The notes under the pieces were generated by a model, which was given only the letters and a program-made list of their open reading frames with translations, did not search any database and was not told where the DNA came from. Below are positions 16,224-25,559 of a DNA stretch of 64,000 nucleotides, one piece after another. A program made the translations under genes and the position numbers. The first letter of the stretch is position 1. Each line of letters begins with the position of its first letter. The DNA comes from Rectinema subterraneum (lineage in GTDB: Bacteria > Spirochaetota > Spirochaetia > Treponematales > Rectinemataceae), in NCBI GenBank assembly GCA_009768935.1, contig WESA01000009.1, forward strand, positions 1-64,000, read 5' to 3'.

Positions 16224-17651
16224 TCAGCCGATTCCCTTCTCCAGATCGAACATCTTGCCCGGATTCATGATGAGGTTCGGATCCCATGCGCGCTTGATCG
16301 CTTTTAAAAGCTCGAGCTCGACAGGGCTCATAAACCTTTTCATATATTCCTTGCGCTTGAGCCCGATGCCATGCTCGCCCGAGATTTTTCCGCCCAGCTT
16401 CGAAATTGCCTCATAGAGCGCCTCGAGAGCCTGCGGTTCGATTCTGTGCCAATCTTCCATGGACATTTCCGGGTCCTTGACAAGTGTTGCGTGGAGATTC
16501 CCGTCGCCAGCATGCCCATAGCAGGGGATGGTGATGCCGAACTGCGCAGCGATGCGATCGAGCTCGGGGATCACCGCCGGTATCGATGCGGGCGGCACAA
16601 CGATATCTTCAAGACTCTGGACTGGGCAGTACACCTTGAATGCTTCTGCGATGTTGCGTCGAATTGCCCACAGGCGTTCTTGGGTTGTACGGTTATCGGC
16701 CACATATACCTCAATAGCTCCCTGCTCCATGCACAGGTCGCCGACGGCCTCGGCTTCGCTCTCGACAAGCGCAGGGTCTCTGCCATCCATTTCGATGAGG
16801 AGCATCGCACCGCACTGCGCATAGGGCAGATTCTCGTTCAAGTACGCGCAGGACGTCTCAACCGAACGGCGATCCATGAATTCGATTGCGGTGGGGATGA
16901 GGCCTTTCGAAAGGATGACGGGAACGCAGGAAATTGCCTCCTGTGGGCTTCGGAAGAGCACGAGCAGGTCGGATTTGGCTGCAGGCAGTCCGATCAGCTT
17001 GATGATGGCCGCGGTTGCGATACCCAGCGTACCTTCAGACCCCACAATGAGATGCACAAGATCGTAGCCGGTCACATCCTTGGCCAGTTTGCCGCCCAGC
17101 CAGACTATGTCGCCTGCGGGCGTCACAAATTCGAGGCCCAGGATGTAGCGCGAGGTGACGCCATACTTGATTGCCTTGCCACCTCCTGCGTTCTCCGCGA
17201 TGTTACCACCAAGCATGCATGTCTCAAGGCTCATAGGATAGCCGGCATAGAAAAGCCCCTTATCCTTGACAAGATTGTTGATTTCGTTCGTGACAATGCC
17301 GGTTTCGACCGTCATGGTGAGGTTTTCGTAATCGATTTCCCGCACGTGATTCATTTTTTCGAGCGAAATGACAATGCCTCCAAAGACGGGAATCGCGCCG
17401 CCGGAGAGGCCGCTTCCTGCTCCTCGCGGCGTGAGGGGAATGTGCGCGCGGTTCGCAAGTTTGACGATTGCGGCCACAGCTACGGTCGATTCGGGGGTGA
17501 CGACAACTTCCGGCATGTGCGCATATTCTTCTTTGGAGGTTTCGTCATGGGAATATGCTTCGAGCTTGGCGGGGTCGAGAAGGACATTGCGGGCACCGGC
17601 GATAACGGCGAGCTCCCGTATGATTTCTTCTGTAACGCGGTTATAGAGCAT
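16224..17651 (-). CDS. FAD-linked D-lactate/glycolate dehydrogenase (GlcD/LctD type)
   Basis: The 475-residue flavoprotein oxidises a 2-hydroxyacid. The FAD-binding type 4 domain (about 35-215) contains PLTPRGAGSGLSGGAIPVFGG, and the C-terminal domain has the metal-site segment CYGHAGDGNLHATLV and GGKISGEHGIGLKRKEYM. The ATG at 17651 follows GGAGGG. It overlaps the end of the upstream fused EtfBA gene by 11 bases, so the two are coupled. The gene pair matches the Etf-lactate dehydrogenase arrangement of Acetobacterium woodii LctBCD, which drives lactate oxidation by flavin-based electron confurcation. D-lactate is the most likely substrate; glycolate remains possible. Confidence 0.88.
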   Translation of the reverse strand: MLYNRVTEEIIRELAVIAGARNVLLDPAKLEAYSHDETSKEEYAHMPEVVVTPESTVAVAAIVKLANRAHIPLTPRGAGSGLSGGAIPVFGGIVISLEKMNHVREIDYENLTMTVETGIVTNEINNLVKDKGLFYAGYPMSLETCMLGGNIAENAGGGKAIKYGVTSRYILGLEFVTPAGDIVWLGGKLAKDVTGYDLVHLIVGSEGTLGIATAAIIKLIGLPAAKSDLLVLFRSPQEAISCVPVILSKGLIPTAIEFMDRRSVETSCAYLNENLPYAQCGAMLLIEMDGRDPALVESEAEAVGDLCMEQGAIEVYVADNRTTQERLWAIRRNIAEAFKVYCPVQSLEDIVVPPASIPAVIPELDRIAAQFGITIPCYGHAGDGNLHATLVKDPEMSMEDWHRIEPQALEALYEAISKLGGKISGEHGIGLKRKEYMKRFMSPVELELLKAIKRAWDPNLIMNPGKMFDLEKGIG

Positions 17652-19737
17652 GATTGCCCTCCGTGGAGATGCCCGTCTTCGCGCTGCGAACGCGCTCCGC
17701 AAGGCGTGGCAGGATTTCAAAGAGGTCTCCCACGACCGCGAGATCCGCGACTGCGTGGATGGGAGCCTCGGGATCGCTGTTGATTGAGATGATGGTTTTC
17801 GCGGTCCGAATTCCCGCCAGATGCTGGATTGCTCCTGAAATGCCGGCGCAAAGATAGATTTCGGGCGAAATAGTCTTGCCGCTCAAGCCTACCTGGTGCG
17901 GATACGAAATCCAGCCGCGATCGACAGCCTCGCGGCTCGCTCCGACGACAGCGCCAAGAGCATCGGCGAGTTCGCGCACAAGCTTGAAGTTCTCGGCTTT
18001 TTTGAGGCCGCGGCCACCAGAGACGACCATTCGCGCTCCTTCGAGGTTTTCAAAGCCTTTTGTATTGCGTTCCATGGAGAGTACTCGCGTTCGGACGGCG
18101 ATTTGCTGCGTGCCCGCTCGGGATTCGGCTGGCTGCAGAGCTTGAGTTCGAAGCACTATCCCTTTGCGCTCGAAATCCGGGGACAGAGGTTGAGCCGAAT
18201 GAGGGCGGACCGTCGCCATTTGCGGCTTGTGCTTTGGCGTTTTGATTGTCGCCATGATATTGCCGCCAATGGCAGGCCGGGTCTGCAAAAGGAGTCCAGT
18301 TCCCTCTTCGATAGCAAGCTCCGTGCAGTCAGCCGTGAGGCCGGTGCCGAACTTCGCAGCCAGGTAGGGCATAAGCGTTCGCCCTGTGGTTGTCGCCGCA
18401 GCGAGCACAATATCAGGCTTGCGTTCCCTGGCGAGTGCAAAGAGAGCATCTGCCCAGGTCTCGCAGACAAAATCATCGAAATTGAGGCTTTCGAGCGCGA
18501 TAACGCTATCCGCGCCATACGCGATCAAGGCTTGCACTTCCTCATCGGCGAGGGACGGAGCTACAACAATAGCTGCAAGAGAGGTGTGCAACGCATCTGC
18601 AAGCGTGCGCGCCCGGGCGAGCAGTTCGAACGATACACTATCAAGGCCGACATGGCGCCGCTCGGCAATAATCCAGACTTCGGGTTTGGGAACGGCGGAT
18701 TTGGCGGCGCCAGGGCTGGAAGCAGAGAGTTCAGCAGCAGAAGGTTCAGTGGGGGAAAGTTTTGCGGCAGAATGATTTCGCGCCGCCTCCTGATCTAGGC
18801 TCGCACGTTCCAAATTCTCATGTGTGGTGCTCGCTTTGGAATAGAGCGAGGTTCGCTCTTGATGAGCAGTTGCGAGAGCAGCTTCAGGGACGGAGCTCAA
18901 GCAGCCCTTTTCCTCAAGCAGCGCAAAAATGCGATTCACCGCACGCGCAATTCCTTCTTCATCCCTGGCCACAAGGCGCTCGCCATCGCGCGAAACCTTA
19001 GGGTAGAAAATTTTCGTCACCCGGGTTGGAGAGCCCGGAAGGCCCGCATCCTCTGTCCCCAAGCCAAGCTCGCGCGCACCCCAGCGAAGCACCTGCGCAC
19101 TTCTGGCAAATTTCTTTCCTCTCAAAGTTGGCAGACGAGGCGAGGCAATTTCCTTCACCACCGTAATAAGACAGGGCATTTCGGTTTCGAGAATCTGGTA
19201 GCCTTCTTCGGTGAGCCGGCGCGCGCGCACAGTTGAGGGTGCGAAAGGCACGCCGCCCTTCTCTGCGCCTGCAGACCCCAAATCGGCGAAAAGCTCAAGC
19301 CCGCTCGCATACGAAATCACCGGAATTCCGAGCCATGCAGCGAGCGCAGGCCCCACCTGCCCTGTGTCGCCGTCGGTCGCGCGCTCGCCAGCCAAAATGA
19401 TTTCGAACGCACCGATTTTCTTGACAGCTTCAGCAAGAACGCGCGAAGTCGCCCATGTGTCGGAGCCAGCAAACACCCTGTCGGTGAGCAAAACCGCCTC
19501 ATCGCATCCCATCGAGAGCGCTTCACGCAGTGCGCGCTCCGCATCGGGCGGGCCCATCGAAAGAACAGTAATTCGGGCTCCAAACCGCTCTTTCAGCACG
19601 AGCGCCTCTTCGATCGCATAAAGATCGAGCGGATTGACAATGCTTTCGAGCCCCGAGCGGACCATGGTACCTGTCTCGGGGTCCATTTTGACTTTGTCGG
19701 TTTCGGGGACCTGTTTAATAGTAACGATGATATGCAC
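17641..19737 (-). CDS. Fused electron transfer flavoprotein, beta-alpha (EtfBA)
   Basis: One 698-residue chain carries both Etf subunits. EtfB (about 1-260) begins [19 protein letters not shown] and has [22 protein letters not shown] Ser/Ala/Glu-rich linker (about 300-345) follows. EtfA (about 350-695) begins VWIIAERRH and has [24 protein letters not shown] and the FAD segment [22 protein letters not shown]. No ferredoxin-like cysteine cluster is present. GTG at 19737 is the start, preceded by GGAG, with a promoter at 19806-19834. Four dispersed words fall in the gene. Together with the flavoprotein downstream it should pass electrons between lactate and NAD/ferredoxin or a membrane acceptor. 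Confidence 0.9.
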   Translation of the reverse strand: MHIIVTIKQVPETDKVKMDPETGTMVRSGLESIVNPLDLYAIEEALVLKERFGARITVLSMGPPDAERALREALSMGCDEAVLLTDRVFAGSDTWATSRVLAEAVKKIGAFEIILAGERATDGDTGQVGPALAAWLGIPVISYASGLELFADLGSAGAEKGGVPFAPSTVRARRLTEEGYQILETEMPCLITVVKEIASPRLPTLRGKKFARSAQVLRWGARELGLGTEDAGLPGSPTRVTKIFYPKVSRDGERLVARDEEGIARAVNRIFALLEEKGCLSSVPEAALATAHQERTSLYSKASTTHENLERASLDQEAARNHSAAKLSPTEPSAAELSASSPGAAKSAVPKPEVWIIAERRHVGLDSVSFELLARARTLADALHTSLAAIVVAPSLADEEVQALIAYGADSVIALESLNFDDFVCETWADALFALARERKPDIVLAAATTTGRTLMPYLAAKFGTGLTADCTELAIEEGTGLLLQTRPAIGGNIMATIKTPKHKPQMATVRPHSAQPLSPDFERKGIVLRTQALQPAESRAGTQQIAVRTRVLSMERNTKGFENLEGARMVVSGGRGLKKAENFKLVRELADALGAVVGASREAVDRGWISYPHQVGLSGKTISPEIYLCAGISGAIQHLAGIRTAKTIISINSDPEAPIHAVADLAVVGDLFEILPRLAERVRSAKTGISTEGNHAL

Positions 19738-19805
19738 GTGGGTTCTCCAGCTTATTGCCTCTTTTATTTTGAATTCTTGGTTCTTTCAAGGTTTGCACTG
19801 CCTGC

Positions 19806-19834
19806 CTTTTATCGTAGAATAGATGTATCGTCAA
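19806..19834 (-). promoter_or_regulatory. Promoter of the etfBA-lactate dehydrogenase operon
   Basis: On the minus strand TTGACG (19834-19829), a 17-base spacer and TAAAAG (19811-19806) stand about 70 bases before the GTG start of etfBA. Confidence 0.6.
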
Positions 19835-19844
19835 ATTCTTTCAA

Positions 19845-20933
19845 TCAGAGCGAGAGCAGCCCGTTGAGACCGGCACGGAGGCGCTCAGTCATCCAGCCTT
19901 CCAAAAGATTCATTGTGGTTCTGATGTAAGTATAGATTGCATCGATATTGAAACTTGTCGGCTCGATATCCAGGTCACGCAACGAGACAGGCGTTCCGAT
20001 CGAACTGAGGAAATTCCTGGTTTCATCAATCTGCGCAGATTCCATTCCGTTCACGAGCATCTGAAGCAGTATACCTGCTGATACTATCTCGCCATGCAGA
20101 AACTTGCGCTGCTGTTGCTTAAAGTTTTTGCAGATAGAATCATAAAATGAATGAGCTACCGCGAGCTGCCGACCTCCGCTAACCAATGAAGAAACGGTTC
20201 CTGTCAACGCAATTCCAGCGCATACTACATCTTCTAGTTCTGGTGAGAGCTTACCAGTTTTTGCATCTTCAAGCGCCTTTTTGCCTTTTTGAAAGAACAG
20301 ATCCCAGTTGTGTTTGGACAATACGAGCGCTGCAGAGGGCAATACCGTTTTTTCCCAATCAGATGCATATTCCATGCTAAAAGCTATCTCGGGGAATTTT
20401 GCAAGTGCATCAGCAATACCAGCTGCAAGCATACGAGTAGGGCAATGAGAAGTCAGGATTTCCATATCTACAAGCACACTAGCCACTTCGCGATTATGGA
20501 AAACGCTATAAAGCACATCACCATTATCGTTATAGACGACACTTAGAATGGCGAAAGCTGCACAAGTCGCCGCTGAAGTAGGCACCGTGATTACACTTAG
20601 ATTCATGTCATTAGCTAGCAGCTTTGCCGTGTCGAGGGCTTTCCCGCCGCCGACACCGACTATTATATCAGCATCGAATCTTTCTGCCTTTTCGCGGAGC
20701 GAAGCAACTTTTTTCAATGTGCAATGGCCTTGAAATTCTTCGACAAGATAATCGATTCTTTCAGATTTTATGCTCGTTTCAATAGGGCTTAATGCGATAG
20801 AAAGAGCGGTATGCCCTCCAATGATAAAGGCACGCTTTGCTTTGTATCGTTTCAGTTCTTGGCCGACAAGATGTACTGCACCTTCTATCTGGATGTAACG
20901 TCCACCACCGAGGTAAGGATTGCCATTTCTCAT
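19845..20933 (-). CDS. Iron-type alcohol dehydrogenase (glycerol dehydrogenase-like)
   Basis: The 362-residue protein fits the GldA/glycerol-1-phosphate dehydrogenase branch of the iron-containing alcohol dehydrogenases. It has an NAD loop VGVGGGKALDTAKLLA and VPTSAATCAAFAILSVVY. Metal-ligand candidates are Asp in AAGIADALAKFPE, His in AVAHSFYDS and His in FLHGEIVSAG. The substrate is not evident; in context it may reduce or oxidise a product of sugar-acid cleavage. It starts 13 bases after dctM, with AGAGG before the ATG, and is the last gene of the minus-strand arm of the island. Confidence 0.82.
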   Translation of the reverse strand: MRNGNPYLGGGRYIQIEGAVHLVGQELKRYKAKRAFIIGGHTALSIALSPIETSIKSERIDYLVEEFQGHCTLKKVASLREKAERFDADIIVGVGGGKALDTAKLLANDMNLSVITVPTSAATCAAFAILSVVYNDNGDVLYSVFHNREVASVLVDMEILTSHCPTRMLAAGIADALAKFPEIAFSMEYASDWEKTVLPSAALVLSKHNWDLFFQKGKKALEDAKTGKLSPELEDVVCAGIALTGTVSSLVSGGRQLAVAHSFYDSICKNFKQQQRKFLHGEIVSAGILLQMLVNGMESAQIDETRNFLSSIGTPVSLRDLDIEPTSFNIDAIYTYIRTTMNLLEGWMTERLRAGLNGLLSL

Positions 20934-20946
20934 TTTTTACCTCTCA

Positions 20947-22239
20947 CTATTTTACAAGCCCAACCAGCCTGGGCACAAAAAGTGCTATATCAGGCACAAA
21001 TGTAATCAGAAGAAGGCAGCTAAAGCTGAGAATATAGAAAGGCTTTAGTGCTTTTACTAGTCTTTCAAGCGTCGTCTGGCCAACTGTACAAGTTGCATAG
21101 AGTACAACTCCGACAGGAGGAGTAATTAGCCCTATGACTAAGTTTACAATCATTATGACTGCAAAATGAAGAGGAGACACTCCTGCCATGGTTGCAATAG
21201 GCCCAAGAATCGGCGCGAATAGTATGATAGCTGCGCCAGTTTCCATCCACATGCCTACTATGATCAAAAGCACATTCATGATGAGCAATAAAATATATCT
21301 ATTATGAGAAATACCTAGAATGAAGGTTGCGATTTGTTCGGGAATTCGCTCGGATCCCAGTGCCCATGAGTAGGATGCAGCAAGTGCAACAATCATGAAT
21401 AGCGTCGCACTTGTCTTTACTGTAGCCTCGAGCGCCTCAATGATATCTTTTGGCTTTGCTTCGCGATAGATCAGAAAGGCGGCAATCAGTGAATAAAAGA
21501 CAGCTACTGCTGCTGCTTCTGTTGGAGTAAAGACACCCCCAACAATCCCGATGAGGATGATGGCGGGCATGCCTAGGGCAACCAGACCATCCCTCCATAT
21601 TTTCGCTTTTGTTTTTCGATCGTATGTTAAGGTCACCTTGGGCAGATTAAGTTTTCTTCCTCTGAATAAGATATAGAGGCACTGAGTTCCACCTATGAGA
21701 AGTCCAGGAACGAGACCTCCGAGCAAAACGCCACCAACCGACATGCTCATTATTCCTGCATATAAAATTGCAGTCGAACTCGGTGGTATCAAAGGGCTCT
21801 GGATTGAAGATGCTGCAGTCAAAGCGCAGGAAAAATCCCTGTCATAACCATTTTCTACCATCGCATCAATTTCCATCTTTCCAAGAGCAGCTACATCGGA
21901 AAGAGCAGCTCCGGAAATGCTCCCAAAAATTGTGCTTTGTACGACATTAACATATGCAAGCCCTCCGCGCACTCTCCCGACCAACATATTAACGAGTGCA
22001 AAAAGCCTAGAAGAGACACCACCTCGAACCATGATTTCTGCGCTCATAACAAAAAACGGGAGCGCAAGTAAGGTAAAGGAATTGACACCAGAAAACATTC
22101 TCAAGGGAACAATGACAAGGCTCATCGGATTGGTCATTAGTATGAACCCTACAGATGCCATGCCGATAGAGAATGCAATTGGCATTCCAAGCGTAATAAA
22201 TATTATAAGTCCAAGCGTAGAGATCCAGAATGCTGTCAT
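20947..22239 (-). CDS. dctM: TRAP transporter large permease (DctM family)
   Basis: The 430-residue membrane protein has the 12-helix TRAP large-subunit pattern. It begins FWISTLGLIIFITLGMPIAFSIGMASVGF and contains the conserved segments FGSISGAALSDVAALG and LIPPSSTAILYAGI. It uses an ion gradient to import the substrate delivered by DctP. The gene lies 13 bases after the small permease and is followed at once by the alcohol dehydrogenase gene. The substrate is not predictable from this subunit. Confidence 0.92.
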   Translation of the reverse strand: MTAFWISTLGLIIFITLGMPIAFSIGMASVGFILMTNPMSLVIVPLRMFSGVNSFTLLALPFFVMSAEIMVRGGVSSRLFALVNMLVGRVRGGLAYVNVVQSTIFGSISGAALSDVAALGKMEIDAMVENGYDRDFSCALTAASSIQSPLIPPSSTAILYAGIMSMSVGGVLLGGLVPGLLIGGTQCLYILFRGRKLNLPKVTLTYDRKTKAKIWRDGLVALGMPAIILIGIVGGVFTPTEAAAVAVFYSLIAAFLIYREAKPKDIIEALEATVKTSATLFMIVALAASYSWALGSERIPEQIATFILGISHNRYILLLIMNVLLIIVGMWMETGAAIILFAPILGPIATMAGVSPLHFAVIMIVNLVIGLITPPVGVVLYATCTVGQTTLERLVKALKPFYILSFSCLLLITFVPDIALFVPRLVGLVK

Positions 22240-22252
22240 GATCGACTCCAGT

Positions 22253-22735
22253 TCACAGATTACTCCTCATGAAAAAACTTATAATCAATCCGATACATTG
22301 CAAGACCATTAATGCCAATCCTACGATTATACCTAGCTCAGGAATGACCATATTAATACCAAGAGCAGGCGCCATTTCACGGCTCCAGACATTGGGAATA
22401 GATTTCAGAGCAAGGATGAATAAAAAGGCAATGAATCCAGATGCAACAGCTTTCAAAACCATATCGAAAACCCTCGAAGCATTTAGATGAAGCTTATCAA
22501 GAATAAACGTTACACGAAGATTTTCCCAACGTCTTATCGCATTGCTAGCGCCTAAAAATACTGTCCATACAAGAATGAACTTGGCGAGCTCTTCTGACCA
22601 AACCAAAGCATGGCCAAGGACATAGCGAAAGAAAACGCTCAATAGAATTAAAATAATATTTGCTGCCATAAGAATATCTGTTATATAAGTGATAATTTTT
22701 TCTATAAAAGCAAAAATTCCTTTCTCTGTTCTCAT
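22253..22735 (-). CDS. dctQ: TRAP transporter small permease (DctQ family)
   Basis: The 160-residue protein has four predicted membrane helices. It carries the DctQ signature LVWSEELAKFILVWTVFLGASNAIRRWENLRV in its second and third helices. It pairs with the DctM subunit encoded 13 bases downstream. The spacing from dctP is 72 bases. Confidence 0.9.
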   Translation of the reverse strand: MRTEKGIFAFIEKIITYITDILMAANIILILLSVFFRYVLGHALVWSEELAKFILVWTVFLGASNAIRRWENLRVTFILDKLHLNASRVFDMVLKAVASGFIAFLFILALKSIPNVWSREMAPALGINMVIPELGIIVGLALMVLQCIGLIISFFMRSNL

Positions 22736-22807
22736 GAATGCTCCTTTTTAAACAGAAGAAGCAAGAGCGCGCTTCTTGGAAGCGCGCTCCCATAAAAATG
22801 CTCGATG

Positions 22808-23833
22808 CTATTTGAGGGCGCTTAACACCGTATCAACTGTTGAGGGATTAATGTTTTTCTTGAGCCAGTCGATTACTGGCTGTTGAGAAGCTGCTTTGAA
22901 GGTTGCTATTTCTGCTGAGGTTGGATAGTAAATTTGAACACCAGCTTTTTGCAAGGCTTCAAGAGCTAGTGAATCGTTCGCCCTCGAAGTTCCGCGAGCT
23001 GCGTATTCAGCGATTTTTCCAGCCTGAATGATCGCAGTTTGAAGATCAGGAGGCAGAGACTTGAGCCATTTTTCACTGGTAACGATCATAGCAGATCCGA
23101 GAAAATGTTCATCTAGTGTATAATACTTCTGAACTTCCTGCAAAGACCCACCAAGGATCGTGGCTGCAGAGTTTTCCTGTCCATCAACAACTCCGGTCTG
23201 AAGAGCGTTGTACAATTCAAGCCATGCGATTGGCGTAGGACTTGCGCCTAATGCTTTCACCATTTCCATGTGAACAGGAATCGTCATGGTCCGTATTTTG
23301 AGGCCTTTCATGTCTGCAGCTGTCTTGATAGGCTTCTTGTTGTTCGAAAAGCTTCTGAATCCGCCATTGTCATAAATTGCGAGGACACGGAGCCCGGAAA
23401 CTTTTGCCATATTGTCGAATAGAGCTTTGCCAACAGGACCATCCCAGAGATTATAGGCCTCTAAAGCACTGCCAAAAGCATAGGGGATTGAGAAAACCTG
23501 TATGTCTTTGTAGAAGGGTGCCACAGCACCATCAGCGGGGGTAGCTCCTTGCAGGGTACCTGAGAAAATCTGCTGTATGTTTTCATTGGCATCGCCAAGT
23601 CGACCGTAAGGGTAGAGTTCAACAACTATTCTTCCACTTGAGAGTTTCTCAAGTGCACTCTTGAATGCAACCATACCTGCGTAGGAGTGGTGCATAACCT
23701 GCAAATCGCCGATCTTCAAGTATGGGGGATCCGTAAAGGCAAGCTTAAATACTATCGGCTGTTCGGCTAAAAGATCACCAACGACGCAAAGAAACAAAAC
23801 CACGATCACAAGAAGCTTTTTCCAGTTTTTCAT
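22808..23833 (-). CDS. dctP: TRAP transporter substrate-binding protein (DctP family)
   Basis: The 341-residue periplasmic protein has a signal peptide (LLVIVVLFLCVVGDLLAEQ). DctP family segments include GRIVVELYPYGRLGDANENIQQI, KIRTMTIPVHMEMVKALGASPTPIAWLELYNALQTGVVDGQEN and a C-terminal helix region. The Arg in KIRTM normally binds the substrate carboxylate, so an organic or sugar acid is expected. The ATG at 23833 follows AGGAGG. The IS110 copy ends only about 12 bases upstream, so the native promoter or an upstream gene has been displaced. Confidence 0.92.
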   Translation of the reverse strand: MKNWKKLLVIVVLFLCVVGDLLAEQPIVFKLAFTDPPYLKIGDLQVMHHSYAGMVAFKSALEKLSSGRIVVELYPYGRLGDANENIQQIFSGTLQGATPADGAVAPFYKDIQVFSIPYAFGSALEAYNLWDGPVGKALFDNMAKVSGLRVLAIYDNGGFRSFSNNKKPIKTAADMKGLKIRTMTIPVHMEMVKALGASPTPIAWLELYNALQTGVVDGQENSAATILGGSLQEVQKYYTLDEHFLGSAMIVTSEKWLKSLPPDLQTAIIQAGKIAEYAARGTSRANDSLALEALQKAGVQIYYPTSAEIATFKAASQQPVIDWLKKNINPSTVDTVLSALK

Positions 23834-23861
23834 CAAAAACCTCCTATAAAAAGTCAACCGT

Positions 23862-23877
23862 GAGCCAAAGTTGGCTC
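23862..23877. repeat. Small hairpin at the downstream end of the IS110 copy
   Basis: GAGCCA and TGGCTC form a perfect six-base stem around AAGT, directly after the transposase stop and next to the terminal inverted repeat. It could limit transcription leaving the element, but no T-run follows directly. Confidence 0.5.
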
Positions 23878-23882
23878 ATCGA

Positions 23883-24989
23883 TTATGCGACGACATCGAA
23901 TGCTGCCGCCTGCATCTCCACTGCCTTTCGGCGTATTTTCGGATCAATCATCTTCGCTTCGTCGAACGGTTCGTTCTGAGTGAGCATGTGCCACAAAATC
24001 TCACTCAATGCACGGGCCACTGCGATGATGCTTCGCCCCGACCCCTTTGCTTTTTTCATACGGTCATAGCGCACTATGAGCCGATACCTGCCCGTCCATC
24101 GTTTCTGTCTCACCATGCCAAGCACCACCTGGACCATGGCCGTGTGCAGCTCGTTCGACCTTTGTGTGGTAATGTGTCCATAGTGTTCCCGATTATTCGA
24201 GTTCTGCACCTACGGTACTACACTCGCAAAGGCTGCCAATTGACGGGGCGTCGTAAATCGACTGATGTCGTCAATGTATGCCCGCAGCGTCGCTGCATTA
24301 ATCACGCCCGCTCCCGGTATCGTGCGTATCAATTGCACCACCGGATTATCAGCCGTCAGCTCGGCAATCAACTTGCCCAATTTCTTGACTTCTTCGTCCA
24401 GCCGGTCTAATATATCAAAGAGTGGATCTACCGCTCCGCCGACGTAGCCATGTGCTGCGAGTATGTCTTGTATTAGTCGGTGTTCTTTTTGACTCTGAAG
24501 ACCTGCGCGCGTCGATTCAATACCCAGACATAACAATAACCCGTGAATCTGGTTCTTCACGCTCACGATTGTGCGGACCAGCGAGGATCGCTCCTTAAGC
24601 ATGCGTCGCAATTCTTCGCTGTGCTGCGAGCAAAGCCGCGCTTCTGGAAGCATGCCCTTCTCCAAAAACTCTGCTAATGTAGCCGCATCGTGTCGATCGG
24701 TCTTTCTCACTGATTCGTTGACTACCTTGAACTTCAGCGTATTCACTATCACGACTCGGACTCCACACTTCTCCACACGGTTCTTGAAGTATCGTGCGTT
24801 CCCCGTGCACTCCACGACCACCGCAACCTCATGCCCCTGCTCGAACGCCTTCTCGAGTTCTTCTTCAAAGCAACAGTAGCCTTCTTCGTTCGTCAGATAC
24901 TGCGCAAATCGACCTTCGCTATCCCCTTCCCTGCGCCAATACACCGTGAACTGTGTCTTGTGTAAATCCACTCCTACGCTCAAACGCAT
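23883..24989 (-). pseudogene. IS110-family transposase split by an in-frame TAG
   Basis: The ATG at 24989 (after GAGGAAGG) begins MRLSVGVDLHKTQFTVYW, with the DEDD residues in GVDLHK, VVVECTGNARYF and RKTDRHDAATLAEFL. The C-terminal domain begins IRTIPGAGVINAATLRAYIDDI. At 24212-24210 a TAG stops the frame right after FASVVP. The same frame continues from 24209 as VQNSNNREHYGHITTQRSNELHTAMVQVVLGM to a stop at 23883. This matches the usual continuation of the domain, including the serine region near ITTQRS. The copy is therefore either inactivated by one nonsense mutation or depends on readthrough. A GTG codon directly follows the TAG and could restart translation. Confidence 0.85.
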
Positions 24990-25137
24990 TGCCTTCCTCT
25001 TTGCTCTGGTTTGAGCCAGCTTCCTATTACGGTGGGTTCTCACCATTCTCCTATCCGACCTCGCAGGTCATTCATCATGACGAGCAGTAACCGGGCTGCC
25101 TCAAACCTAAGTCTAAGACAGCATAGCAAACCCACCA
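24990..25137 (-). ncRNA. Possible IS110 bridge-RNA region (left-end non-coding part)
   Basis: This non-coding stretch lies between the transposase start and the outer inverted repeat. IS110-group elements encode a structured guide (bridge) RNA in this position. I see short complementary segments but have not folded it, so this rests on position and family knowledge only. Confidence 0.3.
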
Positions 25138-25157
25138 GCTCACGGCGACTGTTTTAT

Positions 25158-25559
25158 CATTCCTCCTTTTTTCAAAATTTCGATTAATTTTGAATGCATC
25201 ATCGATGCTAATTGTAGGAAATTCTCTTGAAGTTCTTAACTTTACATGGGCATTCTTCATTTTATTGCCAATAATATTCTTTGGCGAAGCGACCTCTTAA
25301 AATAATCAGCCCTGCTGTCTTCCATAAAAAGCATTACAAAAAGGATCAGATTCTTGCAGTACCAATCTCTAACGAATCCCACTATAATTGCCTCTTCTAC
25401 ATCCCCTTTGGTTACTCATTATGAGCGTCAGCAAGTTAGCATCCTTAACCCAAAGTCCACGATCTCATATCATGGCAGGCTTGCTCATAGAGAATATTTT
25501 ATCGTCCTCCTTGCTATTCAAACTCCCGTTTCAATTATGACCCTAAGGATGATATATCG
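25158..25559. other. Non-coding stretch between IS110 and the lyase gene
   Basis: No gene is supported in these about 400 AT-rich bases. On the minus strand there is a ribosome-site-like AAGGAGG followed by an ATG (25165-25163) that opens only six codons before a stop next to the IS repeat. It may be the truncated beginning of a gene hit by the IS. Other short frames on either strand show no family similarity. The region may be a decayed gene of the interrupted operon. Confidence 0.4.

Larger units (their letters stand above)
23846..25157 (-). mobile_element. IS110-family insertion sequence with inverted repeats near its ends
   Basis: The element holds an interrupted IS110 transposase gene. 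Related sequences in inverted orientation lie at 23846-23865 (ATAAAAAGTCAACCGTGAGC) and 25138-25157 (reverse complement ATAAAACAGTCGCCGTGAGC). They share ATAAAA, AGTC and CCGTGAGC. Such subterminal repeats are known in the IS1111 branch. The true tips cannot be fixed without an empty-site sequence. About 150 non-coding bases (24990-25137) lie upstream of the transposase start, where IS110-branch elements encode their bridge RNA. It separates the lyase gene at 25560 from dctP. Confidence 0.75.

Noticed and set aside
16371..17783. A 470-codon open frame antisense to the lactate dehydrogenase gene
   Set aside because: It lies wholly opposite a strongly conserved flavoprotein and has no family similarity. 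Long antisense frames follow from the codon bias of the real gene.
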